A stretch of 51,841 bases of DNA from Rhodothermaceae bacterium (GTDB lineage Bacteria; Bacteroidota; Rhodothermia; Rhodothermales; JAHQVL01): the NCBI GenBank assembly GCA_019634345.1, contig JAHQVL010000187.1, positions 1 through 51,841 of the forward strand. Direction: 5' to 3'. Position 1 is the stretch's first letter. Each line of letters opens with the position of its first letter. The translations under genes were made by a program, and so were the position numbers. This document shows positions 34,815 through 45,700 of this stretch, piece after piece. Below the pieces are notes generated by a model. It did not search any database. It had not been told where the DNA came from and saw only the letters and a program-made list of their open reading frames with translations.

Positions 34815-37800
34815 TCACAGGTCAAATCCGAACAAAATACCAAGATGCCATTGCCAGGCATTCCCATATTCTACAGTACTGGCACCATCCGGAGTTAAAA
34901 ATCCCTCGTCAAGAGCAAATGTAAACGAGTCCAATCCGTACGTGGCACTCACAAAGATCGCTGTCGGAAGTAAATAAAAGGACCCCAGTCCCAAACGCAA
35001 TTCTGCGCCAACATCCTTCCTTAACGCTCCAGGCGAGGTAAGAGGTCCATTCCATGCAGCAGCGGCATCCGCATACACTCTCGCGTAAAGCTTATCTACA
35101 TAGGTAAACATGACCTGTTTCTCTATACTCGGCAACAATGGAAACAAATAGCTCCCCTGTAGCCATAGCGTTTCATTTCCGCCCATCGCGTAAAACGGAT
35201 ATCCTCTCGCCCCGGCTAATCCTCCCACGTAGTCATTAAAAAAGTCATCTACTGTTTTACCTATGATTGTAGACAACCGGGCCCGCACACCAAAACCATG
35301 GGGGGCCTTAAAGATTTTGCCAGGCAACATCATTCCAAGCCGTGATTCAAAACTTACCCGGTGGAAACGATGCCGTTCATAGACGGGCTCTATCCTGCCA
35401 TCCTCAATGTCAAACCGTTCTAACAACCGTCCTACTTCCCTGTCATAGGCCAACTCAGCCCTGATACCGACTGGCACCACGTCGCTATGCCGATGCGGTG
35501 CATTCCATTCAAGGATACCTTTAAGTGAAGCTCCTGTACCGATAAAGTACGTAGACGTAAATGGATCAATAAACTGGTCCGATTCTTTGGAGAAAAACCG
35601 CTCAGTGGTAACGCTATAGGGGCTATACCTGTATCCAGCCTCTAAAAGAAGAAATCGATTTACTTTACTTCGAGCCTTCAGTCCTACTTCCCACAAGTTA
35701 TAGGAAAGATCCGCTAGTGTCGTATCCGGGAAGCAAGCTGTACAGGGAAATTCTTCAATGGAGAGCCCATTATCGACGTTCCTCCGAATATTGAACACTT
35801 CAAGTGATAATTGAGGGGACCACCGCTTAGGGATAAAGGACAGGCCTTTATTATAATCGAATTGAAGAAATACATCGCGCTCCAACCTCAACAGCCTGGA
35901 GGGTGAGAAAAAGTCCCCTATAGAAGAAGCGCCACGCGAAGTAGGTCCAACAAGTACACCCGCAAAGACGTTTAATCCCTCAAGAATTTCCCGAGAGGAC
36001 ATCAACACGCCTACCTTGGTATTGCGAGCCAATGTTTCGAAGCGCCCCCGATCGGCCAATCGTACATCCAGGGCTCTTCGACGCCTTGACACATACTGGT
36101 CAAACCGAAGAACCGGATAAAAACTAAAGGAGGTAAACTCGAATGAATAGGGCTTATGTGCCAGCGGCTCTTCATTCCCTGGGGCCCCACTATCAGGTGT
36201 CGTATTTTCAGAAGCCGCCCTATTACTCCTCTGCTGCGTTGAAAGAGGAATATTAGCAACCGACGCATAAGGAGCTAGATCGGTATCGTCAAAATCGTTC
36301 AGCGCATAGTGGGTATTTTGTTCACTGGACGTAGAATCACTACTCGAAACAGTAAACGCAGTTGGTTTGCTTATTATCTCTGGGTAGGTATACGTCCAAT
36401 CAGGATTAATAGACTTTGATCCACCCAGGTCCTCTAGTTCTGCAATGCGATAGCCATCATACTCATACCGTGAAAACACAATCTTTCCGTTGAGCACATT
36501 TGGCATGAAGGCACCACCTATCACATTGGTAAACTGCTCAAGCTGCCGCTCTGTATCCCCTTCCTGTTGTTGGAGGGCAAGGCCGTAGATGTTGTAGATG
36601 CCATTCCTGTCAGAAGAAAAATACAAGGTCTTCCCTTCCTCACCAAAAGCAGGGCTTCGCTCATCATGTTCTGTTCGCAATACTGCTTCAACGAGCTCAC
36701 CGTTTGCATCCACCCGGTAAATATCTCTCCCGGCTTCATTCTGTAACCCAAAGTAAAGCCACTCCCCAGAGGGATGCCATACAGGATCAGTCACCTGAGA
36801 GCCATTTTGATACGTGGTAAGTGGAGTAACTTCTTCTGTTGTTGTATCAAGCTTATACAGGTTCGTGGAGCCGTCAGACTGTACGATGAACGCAATATAG
36901 CGCCCCGTCTTATCGTACACCGGTGAAGTTGCTCGCAATTCTGTAGTAAGGCGCTCTACCTTCTCCGTTTCCAGATTGATACTGTATAAATCAGCATAGA
37001 GATACCCTTCAGGAGAGTCCTTGCGCCGTACATAAACAATGGACTCACCAGACGGATGCCAGCTAAAGCTTCGGCCTACACCAGATTTTAATTTGTGCCC
37101 CAATGCACAAGTATGCGTTCGTAACGGAGCAGCACTGAGGCCATCCAACTCGATGCTCGCCATGCTGGACGACTCCAGGTCCTTTACATAAAGGCTCAGC
37201 TGATTAAAATCTCTCCCTTTGTTGGACACATAGGCCACCTTCTTGCCATCCGGTGCATACTGAGGGTAAAAGTTGCTAGCCCCTTCATGCTCAATAATGC
37301 TTCCTTGTACCAGATTAGGTAACAGATCGGATACTTCCTCCCTGTATGAGGATTGAAGTTCGTTTATCCACTGCTCATAGACCTTTTTCCCGGCTATGCC
37401 TGTTGCATCTTTAATGGCTCGCTCTACATTCCAGTTCTTCCATTTCCCCAGGCTTTGGCTAATCTCCATCAGGATCTCTTCCCCAAAGCGACGGGCGAGA
37501 TAACGGGTAAACGCAAATCCCTGGTTATACGTGGTTTCACGGAGAAGGCTAGTTTGAGAATAAAACCCGCCCATATCTTCAAGCGGCAACTGCTCACCTG
37601 CAATGACTCGCGTTCGTAGAAGCATATCCCTGTGCGAATCCCAATCATCGTAATGCAACCACTGCCGCTGATATTGAGCCGTCCCCTCAGCAAACCAGGC
37701 GGGATTGTTTAAAACAGGTACGGGATACGTAACAATGACATTAGGGTATCCATACAACACATCCGGCCTGCTCACATTTTCATAATCAAGCAACTGGAAA

Positions 37801-38273
37801 TACAGGAAAGGCAACCGGCGCCCAGCTTTCATGGTTTTCTGGACCTGGATGATATGAGTGAACTCGTGTGTAATTACATTTCTAAGCCAGTTATGATCAC
37901 CTCTGAGCGGAGCATCCAGGCTCGGCGCCCATATTTCTATTTTGTTGTCAAAGAAATAGGCGGCACCGTTAGAATAATCCTCATAATCTTTTAGAATGAT
38001 GGCGACTTTTGTATCAGGCCAATGCTGATAGAGATCAGTAATAGGCTCATACACTTCTTCAGCAATTCGAGCCACTACCTGGGCCGTCCTGCTGCTTCCT
38101 GGGCCATCATCTTCCAAATGGTAGATGATATTGAAATGCTGCGTATCTATCGTGTACCAGTTTAACGTAGGCCGCGCAAAATCGTAAAAGGAAATGGGCA
38201 CTTGCGCGTGGGATAATCGAGTACCCCCTACGAGCATGCAACAGAGTGCTATGTAGAGCCAGGTTTTCCTCAT
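34815..38273 (-). CDS. Outer-membrane fusion: gluzincin peptidase-like, PD40/TolB-like propeller, Omp85-like barrel
   Basis: 1152 residues with a signal peptide (ending LSHAQ). Residues about 30-310 are a peptidase-MA-like gluzincin: HEFTH near 136-140 and the third ligand in WFAEG near 193, so the zinc site looks intact. Residues about 325-640 carry WD40/PD40 beta-propeller repeats (DGKKVAYVSNK, SGEWLYFGLQ, EGKTLYFSSDR). A Ser/Thr-rich linker leads to a C-terminal region of about 440 residues resembling the BamA/TamA barrel (GARGYP near 1020, final strand ending LGILFGFDL). It may sense or clip substrates and work at the outer membrane; the exact role is unknown. Its ATG overlaps the TGA of the M6-like gene (ATGA), indicating translational coupling. 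Confidence 0.8.
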   Translation of the reverse strand: MRKTWLYIALCCMLVGGTRLSHAQVPISFYDFARPTLNWYTIDTQHFNIIYHLEDDGPGSSRTAQVVARIAEEVYEPITDLYQHWPDTKVAIILKDYEDYSNGAAYFFDNKIEIWAPSLDAPLRGDHNWLRNVITHEFTHIIQVQKTMKAGRRLPFLYFQLLDYENVSRPDVLYGYPNVIVTYPVPVLNNPAWFAEGTAQYQRQWLHYDDWDSHRDMLLRTRVIAGEQLPLEDMGGFYSQTSLLRETTYNQGFAFTRYLARRFGEEILMEISQSLGKWKNWNVERAIKDATGIAGKKVYEQWINELQSSYREEVSDLLPNLVQGSIIEHEGASNFYPQYAPDGKKVAYVSNKGRDFNQLSLYVKDLESSSMASIELDGLSAAPLRTHTCALGHKLKSGVGRSFSWHPSGESIVYVRRKDSPEGYLYADLYSINLETEKVERLTTELRATSPVYDKTGRYIAFIVQSDGSTNLYKLDTTTEEVTPLTTYQNGSQVTDPVWHPSGEWLYFGLQNEAGRDIYRVDANGELVEAVLRTEHDERSPAFGEEGKTLYFSSDRNGIYNIYGLALQQQEGDTERQLEQFTNVIGGAFMPNVLNGKIVFSRYEYDGYRIAELEDLGGSKSINPDWTYTYPEIISKPTAFTVSSSDSTSSEQNTHYALNDFDDTDLAPYASVANIPLSTQQRSNRAASENTTPDSGAPGNEEPLAHKPYSFEFTSFSFYPVLRFDQYVSRRRRALDVRLADRGRFETLARNTKVGVLMSSREILEGLNVFAGVLVGPTSRGASSIGDFFSPSRLLRLERDVFLQFDYNKGLSFIPKRWSPQLSLEVFNIRRNVDNGLSIEEFPCTACFPDTTLADLSYNLWEVGLKARSKVNRFLLLEAGYRYSPYSVTTERFFSKESDQFIDPFTSTYFIGTGASLKGILEWNAPHRHSDVVPVGIRAELAYDREVGRLLERFDIEDGRIEPVYERHRFHRVSFESRLGMMLPGKIFKAPHGFGVRARLSTIIGKTVDDFFNDYVGGLAGARGYPFYAMGGNETLWLQGSYLFPLLPSIEKQVMFTYVDKLYARVYADAAAAWNGPLTSPGALRKDVGAELRLGLGSFYLLPTAIFVSATYGLDSFTFALDEGFLTPDGASTVEYGNAWQWHLGILFGFDL

Positions 38274-41200
38274 CGAATAACAGCCATCTTTATAAGGGAC
38301 GTTTCATTATTTCCATTCGCATCAGTCGCTTCTACGCGCGCAAAGTACAGTCCGCTTCCTGCATCGGTGGCCCACTGAATGTCAACGGGGGCCTGGGCAC
38401 GAACGAGACCCACATCTAAACGATCAACCAGGGTGCCGGCAGCATCAATAATTGTGATTCGAACGTCTGCATCAGTGGATGTGGTCAATCGAAAGAACGT
38501 TTCTCCATCGCGTATAGGATTCGGCCAGTTATACACCTGATCCTTCTGTAGTACTCCTTCAGTCCCTTCCCCTGGTCCACTCGTTACTGATCGTACAAAA
38601 TTACTATTAAATCGATCCACACCTTGCATACCCCACCAGGCTCCAGAAAGCTGGCTCGTCTCCCACACGGACAAAGCGCCTGAAGCAGATACCGCGTATA
38701 TTCGATTCCCATCGATCATGGGGGTCGCCGTGATCGATCTCCCCACTGCTAGTGGAAAGCCGGCTAATTCACGACCTCCGTTACTTAAATCGAAAGACGA
38801 TAACTGGCCATCCCTAGATCCGGCCAAAATAATAAATGAACCTTCCTGGACCCCAGTGCCCACAATCGGTTGTGTTGTTATTTCTGCTGATGTAGCTAAG
38901 GGAAATCCGTCAACCAGCGCTCCTCCAGGTGTAACAGCCACCAGGTTGGCGCCAATGCCAACTAGCGCTTCCAACAACCCGTCGCTGTCTAGATCAACCA
39001 GAACGGGATCTTCGGCGATTGTCCCCTCTGTGACAAAGCGCTCTATGTCAATCCGTTCAACAGCCCCGCTGGCCTGCAAAAAAACGAGCTCATTGGACTC
39101 CGGAAGCGTAAACACTCCCACAGTGCCTGAGTTATCCTCTCCAATTACCAATTGACCAGGCAGCTGAGCCCCTATAAAATCAACAGCCCATCCAGAGCCA
39201 TTCTCTCCGAGCCAGGACACTCCATTCTCAGACAAAATAGCAAGCCGCCCAGAGGCAGTTGCTGCTATTGAAAACACAGAAGACACAGGTAGACTTACCT
39301 CAGTTGCAACCGCGCTGTTTGAGTTTAAAACCAGCTCAAATAGGCCGCTGGTACTCTCCGAATTCACTACCGCATAGATGAAGCCTCTTTCGGGTGAATA
39401 AAGGAGTGTATTTCTGGATGCAAAATCCACAGGAGTCCCTATCGTAACACCGGTCAAAAAGCGTGAAATAGACGTACCTCTAATCACAACAAGGGTAATG
39501 TCTCCATCAGCATTGGCTTCAAGGGCAACAAATTGATCTCCAGGAAACACGATTGGCGAACTCATTGCCTCACCGGATAGCTGTATGGACTGATTGCCAG
39601 TATAAGCCCCGATGAGTTCATTCATTCCAAGAAAGAAAACGCCCATTTCGGGATTCATCGCAGCCGTCAAATAAGACTGCTCTGGTATTTCCCCTGCATC
39701 AACGTCCGGAAACCCATCAATGATCTGAATATTCTCTGGCTCTACGCGTGCATACGTAAAGGACATTGTAGGCGCTGGCGTTGTAAACCCTCTCAATTCG
39801 ACAAAACTTGCTCCGCCCGCATTCGTGTTACTGTTCGGTTGTGTATCTGAACCGAATCGGTTCTGATACAGGCTGATCTCGTCACCCGTATTTGTAATCA
39901 CAACGACTGGATTACCCTCATAGAAAAAATCAAAGGGGGTGCCCAGGTGTGCCTGAGGTCCAAAGATGGATCCGGAAGGAAAACCCAGATCCTGTGCAGA
40001 ATCGGCTTCCTCAAGGTCTACCGCTCTACGCTCAGGGTCACTATTAACACTATTCGAAGCGAGTTTATCCGCCAACACTCGCTCATCTACATGCCAGATC
40101 AAAACGCCGCCCACCAATGGATTGTCGTTCTCGTCGATTCCGCCAGGCAGTGCCCAATCAAAATCATCGACATCGACAACCACTCCGCCTTCAAAGGCAT
40201 CAATGTTAAACGAATTGAAGTCTTCCTCACCGTTTTGAATGCGTTGCTCAAAAGTAGCTCCATCCCTATAAATAGTGAGAACCAGTCCATCTCTATTAAA
40301 ATCTCGGTACCTGTTCTCCAGCAAGAAATATTCAGATTCAGACACGGGTACACGCACAAGATCTTGCCCAGGAGGCCCAGATGCCGCATGCAAGTCCACT
40401 TCAACGGCTTGATCCCCTGTAATGAATGTAGGTTCGGCCCACCCAAGGTATTGTTTGGTCCACCCAGAAGGCTCTGGAGGAAAGAGTCCATTAAATGCAA
40501 ACAGGCCGAGGGGGTCCATCAGTCCAAATGGCCCGATGGCGCTTTCTCCAGTTTCCGTATTAAACAGATCAGGCACCCCCAGATAATTCAAGAAGCTGGC
40601 CGCCATTAGCCCGTTTATCGAGAATTCCACGAGAAAGGGTTCATCGTTAATAAAATCAAACCCCTGCCTGGACTCTGTTCGCGGCAAAATCATGGTGTGC
40701 TGAACAGACAGTCCCTTAAAGGAGATTGGCTGACCCCAAAGACGATCCAGCGATTCCTGATTAAAATAGATCGTCGGAATATCTTCAGGTGTTTTATCCA
40801 GGGTGGTACCGAGCAGTTCGATGTCTCGGCCTACTCCAGCATGAAAGATGACAAAGGCGGTTGTTGCGGGGTTAAATCCAGAGACGTTTAGGGTTGCCTG
40901 CGTATTTGCGAGCGTCCACGCTTCATCAACGAGCGAGGCCAGTTTGCTCAATTCTTGGTCAGAATCAGATTCCAGTCCCGTTGGGCTGTACGCACCCATT
41001 TCGCCAGACAACTGAATTACTTCTGGAATCAGATGGGTAACAACTCTGGTATTCCCATCAGAAGCCTGTTCTATATAGTTCGATAGAAATTGTAAATGGG
41101 CGTCAAAATAGGCGGCGTCATGGGGTAACGGGTCAACCGTTGCTTGAAGCGAGTCAAATAATGGGGCTTCGAAGGTACCATTTCCCGTGGTAAAGCGGGA

Positions 41201-41422
41201 TGTGTCTGGCTGAAAGGAGACGCGCAGTGCGATGAGATCGTATTGTGGAGCCGCCGGGCATTGAGTGAAAGAGGGAGCCAGGCATGCGCTGGACGTGTTC
41301 TCCACTGCACGATGAAGAGAAACAAACGAATCACTTAACGTGACTTTTTGCCCGTATAGTGGGCCTGCTGAGAGAAGCAGTAAAAAAACAAGGGGCCATC
41401 CTGAATACCGAGTCCATTTCAT
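38270..41422 (-). CDS. M6-like metalloprotease homologue lacking HExxH, with T9SS sorting domain
   Basis: 1050 residues from the ATG at 41422; a frame 14 codons longer starts at 41464. After a signal peptide (ending LYGQ) residues about 50-480 resemble M6 (immune inhibitor A-like) proteases: N-terminal strands, LGVPDLFNTETG and a downstream GPFGLMD. At the place of the M6 zinc motif HEFGH, directly before LGxPDL, this protein reads ASFLN, so all three key residues are lost. Residues about 560-960 look like FG-GAP/PQQ-type propeller repeats (DLDSDGLLEALVG). The last 85 residues are a T9SS sorting domain (YNWPNPIRDG, GLYFARV). It is probably a binding or regulatory protein, not a protease. It is translationally coupled to the downstream fusion gene. 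Confidence 0.75.
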   Translation of the reverse strand: MKWTRYSGWPLVFLLLLSAGPLYGQKVTLSDSFVSLHRAVENTSSACLAPSFTQCPAAPQYDLIALRVSFQPDTSRFTTGNGTFEAPLFDSLQATVDPLPHDAAYFDAHLQFLSNYIEQASDGNTRVVTHLIPEVIQLSGEMGAYSPTGLESDSDQELSKLASLVDEAWTLANTQATLNVSGFNPATTAFVIFHAGVGRDIELLGTTLDKTPEDIPTIYFNQESLDRLWGQPISFKGLSVQHTMILPRTESRQGFDFINDEPFLVEFSINGLMAASFLNYLGVPDLFNTETGESAIGPFGLMDPLGLFAFNGLFPPEPSGWTKQYLGWAEPTFITGDQAVEVDLHAASGPPGQDLVRVPVSESEYFLLENRYRDFNRDGLVLTIYRDGATFEQRIQNGEEDFNSFNIDAFEGGVVVDVDDFDWALPGGIDENDNPLVGGVLIWHVDERVLADKLASNSVNSDPERRAVDLEEADSAQDLGFPSGSIFGPQAHLGTPFDFFYEGNPVVVITNTGDEISLYQNRFGSDTQPNSNTNAGGASFVELRGFTTPAPTMSFTYARVEPENIQIIDGFPDVDAGEIPEQSYLTAAMNPEMGVFFLGMNELIGAYTGNQSIQLSGEAMSSPIVFPGDQFVALEANADGDITLVVIRGTSISRFLTGVTIGTPVDFASRNTLLYSPERGFIYAVVNSESTSGLFELVLNSNSAVATEVSLPVSSVFSIAATASGRLAILSENGVSWLGENGSGWAVDFIGAQLPGQLVIGEDNSGTVGVFTLPESNELVFLQASGAVERIDIERFVTEGTIAEDPVLVDLDSDGLLEALVGIGANLVAVTPGGALVDGFPLATSAEITTQPIVGTGVQEGSFIILAGSRDGQLSSFDLSNGGRELAGFPLAVGRSITATPMIDGNRIYAVSASGALSVWETSQLSGAWWGMQGVDRFNSNFVRSVTSGPGEGTEGVLQKDQVYNWPNPIRDGETFFRLTTSTDADVRITIIDAAGTLVDRLDVGLVRAQAPVDIQWATDAGSGLYFARVEATDANGNNETSLIKMAVIR

Positions 41423-41487
41423 CGATCTTGCCGCTACACCACAATTCATCATGACGGTATTCAATTCAGGATAGCCCCTCGGTTCAA

Positions 41488-42660
41488 CTATCTATTCAAG
41501 TTGAGCAACAGAGAGAATCGCATTGTGTTAGCAAGCGGTGATTCTTCCTCGATTGCATAAATGTAAGAGAAGTCGACGCCAATGATGTTATATCGAATCC
41601 CAGCGCCTAGCGTCATGAACTTTCTGTTTCCATTGTCTGGATGTTCGTAGAAATAACCAGAACGGAGCGCAAACAAGTTGTTGTACCAGTATTCGAGGCC
41701 AAGACCAATGGTAAGCTGATTAAAGACACTTAGCGTTTCAAACTCAGCTTCATCATCTTGTACGGCGTTGGTACGTACTTCAATCGGTGACCATGAAGAG
41801 AAGATCGCCTGATAGAATGGATCCGCTTCGCCATTAGCATTCACACGAATGAGGTCCTTGTTGAAGTCGTTCACAAAAGTCAACTTGTTAAACTCATCAA
41901 AATCAACAGAGAACGCATATCCAAATCGGATATTTGTAGGAATAGGATCAGCCTGATCGCTATCAGAATACTGAACCTCAGGGCCCATATTTGCCAGGTT
42001 AAATCCAGCTGAGAACTGCCCCATCGTAGAGCCCATAGTGAACGGACGTGTTCGGTAGAGGGCTGAGATATCGAAAGCACCTACAACACCGGCCTTCGTT
42101 TCCTGCCCTTCAACACTGGTATTAGGAGCCAGGTTGGAGTAGATGAATCGCAAGCTGGTACCGATAGCAAACGTTTCAGTCAGCTTTACACCATAGGAGA
42201 GGCCCACTGCCAGATCATAGGATCTAAACGTACCTGTAGGGTTATTCTGACCGTCACGGCCTTCATGCTCACCAAGAAACAGGTAAGTTACGTGCGCACC
42301 AAAGGTCCCGATACCTGGGAAGTCCTTTTTGGCCATAAAGTATTCGTAGAAGAGATCGGCATTAAATTCTGGCAGCCAGTTAGAGTGTGTTAAGCCAAAC
42401 TCAGTACCTTGTTGATAAGCAAGACCTGCAGGGTTCCAGAACATTGCACTGGCATTATCAGCAAGAGCAACCCCGGCATTCCCCATACCAGCCGATCGAC
42501 TGTCTGGTTCAATCTTCAAAAATACAACCGCTGCACTACCGGCCTGGCCGTAGGCAGATAGTAAGTGCCCAGTACCGCCTAGGAGTACAAAGAGGCAAAC
42601 TAGACTCGTAAGATAATTTCTTACAGGGGAGACTAGGCGATGGATAGATAAAGACTTCAT
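41488..42660 (-). CDS. porV: PorV-family outer-membrane protein of the type IX secretion system
   Basis: 390 residues from the ATG at 42660 (the frame also offers 42666 and a longer 42732). The signal peptide ends SAYGQ. The mature protein is a FadL-like 14-strand barrel with the PorV/PorQ signature: DSRSAGMGNAGVALADNASAMFWNPAGLA. In known systems PorV shuttles cargo from the translocon to the PorU attachment complex. It directly follows porU and is the next gene on the same strand. Length is normal for the PorV/PorQ family. Whether it acts as PorV or PorQ cannot be settled by eye; proximity to porU favours PorV. Confidence 0.88.
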   Translation of the reverse strand: MKSLSIHRLVSPVRNYLTSLVCLFVLLGGTGHLLSAYGQAGSAAVVFLKIEPDSRSAGMGNAGVALADNASAMFWNPAGLAYQQGTEFGLTHSNWLPEFNADLFYEYFMAKKDFPGIGTFGAHVTYLFLGEHEGRDGQNNPTGTFRSYDLAVGLSYGVKLTETFAIGTSLRFIYSNLAPNTSVEGQETKAGVVGAFDISALYRTRPFTMGSTMGQFSAGFNLANMGPEVQYSDSDQADPIPTNIRFGYAFSVDFDEFNKLTFVNDFNKDLIRVNANGEADPFYQAIFSSWSPIEVRTNAVQDDEAEFETLSVFNQLTIGLGLEYWYNNLFALRSGYFYEHPDNGNRKFMTLGAGIRYNIIGVDFSYIYAIEEESPLANTMRFSLLLNLNR

Positions 42661-42787
42661 GTTCATGAATGGTTTTATAACTATGTTTGTATGCACCAGC
42701 GAACCTTGCATAAAGTCAGTTGAAGCTGGCAAATTGTATATTACGTTGTTGGTTTTTTTAAAGTATGGCGTTAATAGTCAGAAAAGA

Positions 42788-45700
42788 TCAACGAATTATT
42801 GCAAGTCTTTCCAGTTTCTCAGACACTTGCCGATCTCCTTCTGGGCTTTCAACTTCCACACGTAGTTTGTACAGATATACACCTGTTGCAATTAAGTCAG
42901 CATCTTCGTCTCTGCCGTCCCACGGTAACTGTACTACACCTCCGGGCAGGACTTCATCTACTTCGAGCTGACGAATTAATCGACCAGCGAGTGTATAAAT
43001 GCGTACCTGTACCGATGCACTGGTGCCTAAAGGTTGATTATGCTCGAATACAAATCGAGTCTCACCACTTGTAGGATTAGGGTAGTTGTAGACGTTCCGA
43101 AGAACAAGATCCTCATCTTCTGCCACAAAAAACTCGACCGAAGAGGTCGTAGAATTATTCAATACATCCCATGCACGTAGCGTTAGCGCATTCGGACCTG
43201 GTTCAAGATCAGTCAGGTCCCATTCAACCGTTCCTCGTTGGAATGAATTTGCCTCACTTCGAAATCCGCTACTAATGTCGAGCGCATTTTCTGCGTCTTC
43301 GTTAATCGTCAATAACATTTCGTGACCCACGCCAGCGCCTACGGTATTAATACCGCTTGCATCGAATAATTTTACGATAAGTTTAGGATCTGGAGCCGTT
43401 AACCCCCCAGAAACAAAGGTGGTATCGTTCAGGAATAGCGTTATTTCAGGGCCTTGTGAATCATTAGGTGGTGAATCGGACGTCCCACCGACGATAAAGT
43501 TTTCATTAAACCCGAGCACTTGCCCGGCATCCGATGACGCATATACTGATAGTCGTCCCGGTAAATTACTGTACGAAATATCTTTGGGTACCACAAACGA
43601 AGCAGTGAACCGACCCTCAGTCGCTTGCACCTGGCCGCGCCAGATAAGGTCCTCGCGCACCGTATAGTAGGGGGTCACCATATGTCGTTTGTTTTCAATA
43701 GGGATGCGGCGCTGCGCATCAAAAATGGTTACATCAACAATACCCTGGTATGTATCATCAATCGTGCCATCTTTTGCCCGTACTGTACCTTCAATAGATA
43801 CCTGATCCAATGCGCGCAACTGCCCCTGATTTTCGGCAAGATCGACGCCATTAATGGATTCAATTTCGAGCCGCTTATTGTCTCCCGGTAACCCCACGCG
43901 AAGGGTTGGATCTCCAAGCAGATTAAACTTACGGTTGTTTCCCTGAAGCCCTACACGTGTATTTTTCGTAATACGTAGGATGTCTCCCAACCGGCGAAAT
44001 TCTCCATCGTCCTCGAGCGTAAACATCTCTCTGGCCAATTGCCGGTTCAGCCCCACATTTAAGCTATTCAGGCTGGCTGAAGTATACACAAGGCGAACTG
44101 TTGTTAATAACGCAACAGCTCCGCCATTCGGGTTTAAAAGCAGTTCCTCTGCCCCACTTTGATACGACGACAGGTCCCACCATCCAAACGAGCAGGTAGC
44201 TGTAACGAAGATAGCCAGGCGATCAAAGTTCTCCAGATTTCGTGCATCTTCTGCAGTGAATATCCCTTCCTGAGCCAGGCCTTCTTCCCCGCCATGGCCG
44301 CTATAGTTTATCAGTAACGTTCCTTCTTCCAGCGAATTGATAATTTCATCGCGGGCTTCTGGAATTTTGTGTCCGTTTCGAAAGACTCTATTAAAGGAAG
44401 AAGCGTATATCTTTCTGATGTTTACTTCTCCAAATTGATCTTTAATCAGTTCGGCCACAACGTCCGCATTTTGCAGGTGTAAATCAGCCTCATCATCCGT
44501 TCCCGACAGACCGGTCAGGTCATCATCTGCTACAAAAGTATATCGGGTGCGCCATGGTCCATATGTGGCAGGGTCTTCATACCGCTTCAGTTTCTCCAGA
44601 ACGACCTGTGCTTCTTCTTCTGTCTGTACAGTGAATCGTCCAATTCCGATGTCGACTCGATCTACATCTCCGTCTTGCGGGGGAATTGCAGTTGGATTTG
44701 GAAAGCCAAACCCATCATAGACCCATTCTCCCTCATCAGGATCGAGCAAGCCGAAATAATCATCGCTGGTGAAGGTTCTATCGGGCGTAAAGGAGTCGAC
44801 CGTTTCATAGGGAGGAATCCAGTTCTCGAGCCCACCACTATCAGAACCCAGATTACGGTAATTATAATGCCCGTCGCCATAGAACAAGGCATATTTAACA
44901 CGTAACTCATCAGAAGGGGCCCTGTCATACAGGAAACGAAGGTAATCCCTCACAGAGCGCATGTCTACAAGCCCCCCTGAAAACTCGTTGTACACCTGCT
45001 CGATATTCGCAACGGTTACGGTCATTCCTTCCTGGCGCCTGATATCGGCCAATTCTTCGGCGTACATCAAGAAAGGAGGCGGTGCAATGATAACAAAATC
45101 AGGAAACTCCTGAATCCCATGCAGATTTTGATTCGCAATTGTAGATGCGGTACCGCTATCCAATCCATTTGCAGCTTCAGGCACAAATGCTATAAGTTCA
45201 CGCGGCGTATCGGCGACGTCTATCTGTACCTCATAATTACTTCCACTAGCACGAACACCCAGCCGGCGGATTTCGCCATGCGAAGACACATCCCATACGT
45301 GAGGTTCAGAAGTAAACCCGGAAAGTAGAAACGACAAGGGCCCAGTGACGCCTGCTGGAGTAACAAATCGAACGACCCCATTACGAGCCGTCAAATTTTG
45401 CTCATAAATCACCCGCATCCAATCCAGGCCCGCTTCAGGATTGTTCGATTGTTGCTGGATGGTCATGGAAAGATCCATGGACTCCCCTGCACCTTTCGTT
45501 TCCGTAAAATTGGCAGTAGTCAATCGGGCGGACGGGTCATTTTCACCAGGTTGTACGCTCCCTGCACGAGCCGATCCTACCTCAGCACCTCCTGAGCTAA
45601 ATACAGCAGGGGTGGAGGGATTTGACTTAATTGCAACTCTAGCCTGGTATGCTATTTCTCCGCCGTTAAATCCAGGCGGAATGGTATCCCGCAGTATATC

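Noticed and set aside
34808..34822. ACCTGTGTCACAGGT palindrome over the stop of the Omp85-like gene, as a terminator
   Set aside because: The stem is six base pairs with only an A/T-rich tail and no clear U-run, so it is not distinguishable from chance.
39947..40609. A 220-codon open frame on the plus strand
   Set aside because: It is antisense to the M6-like gene, has no signal of its own, and its sequence is what the complement of that coding region gives. The minus-strand gene has clear domain structure.
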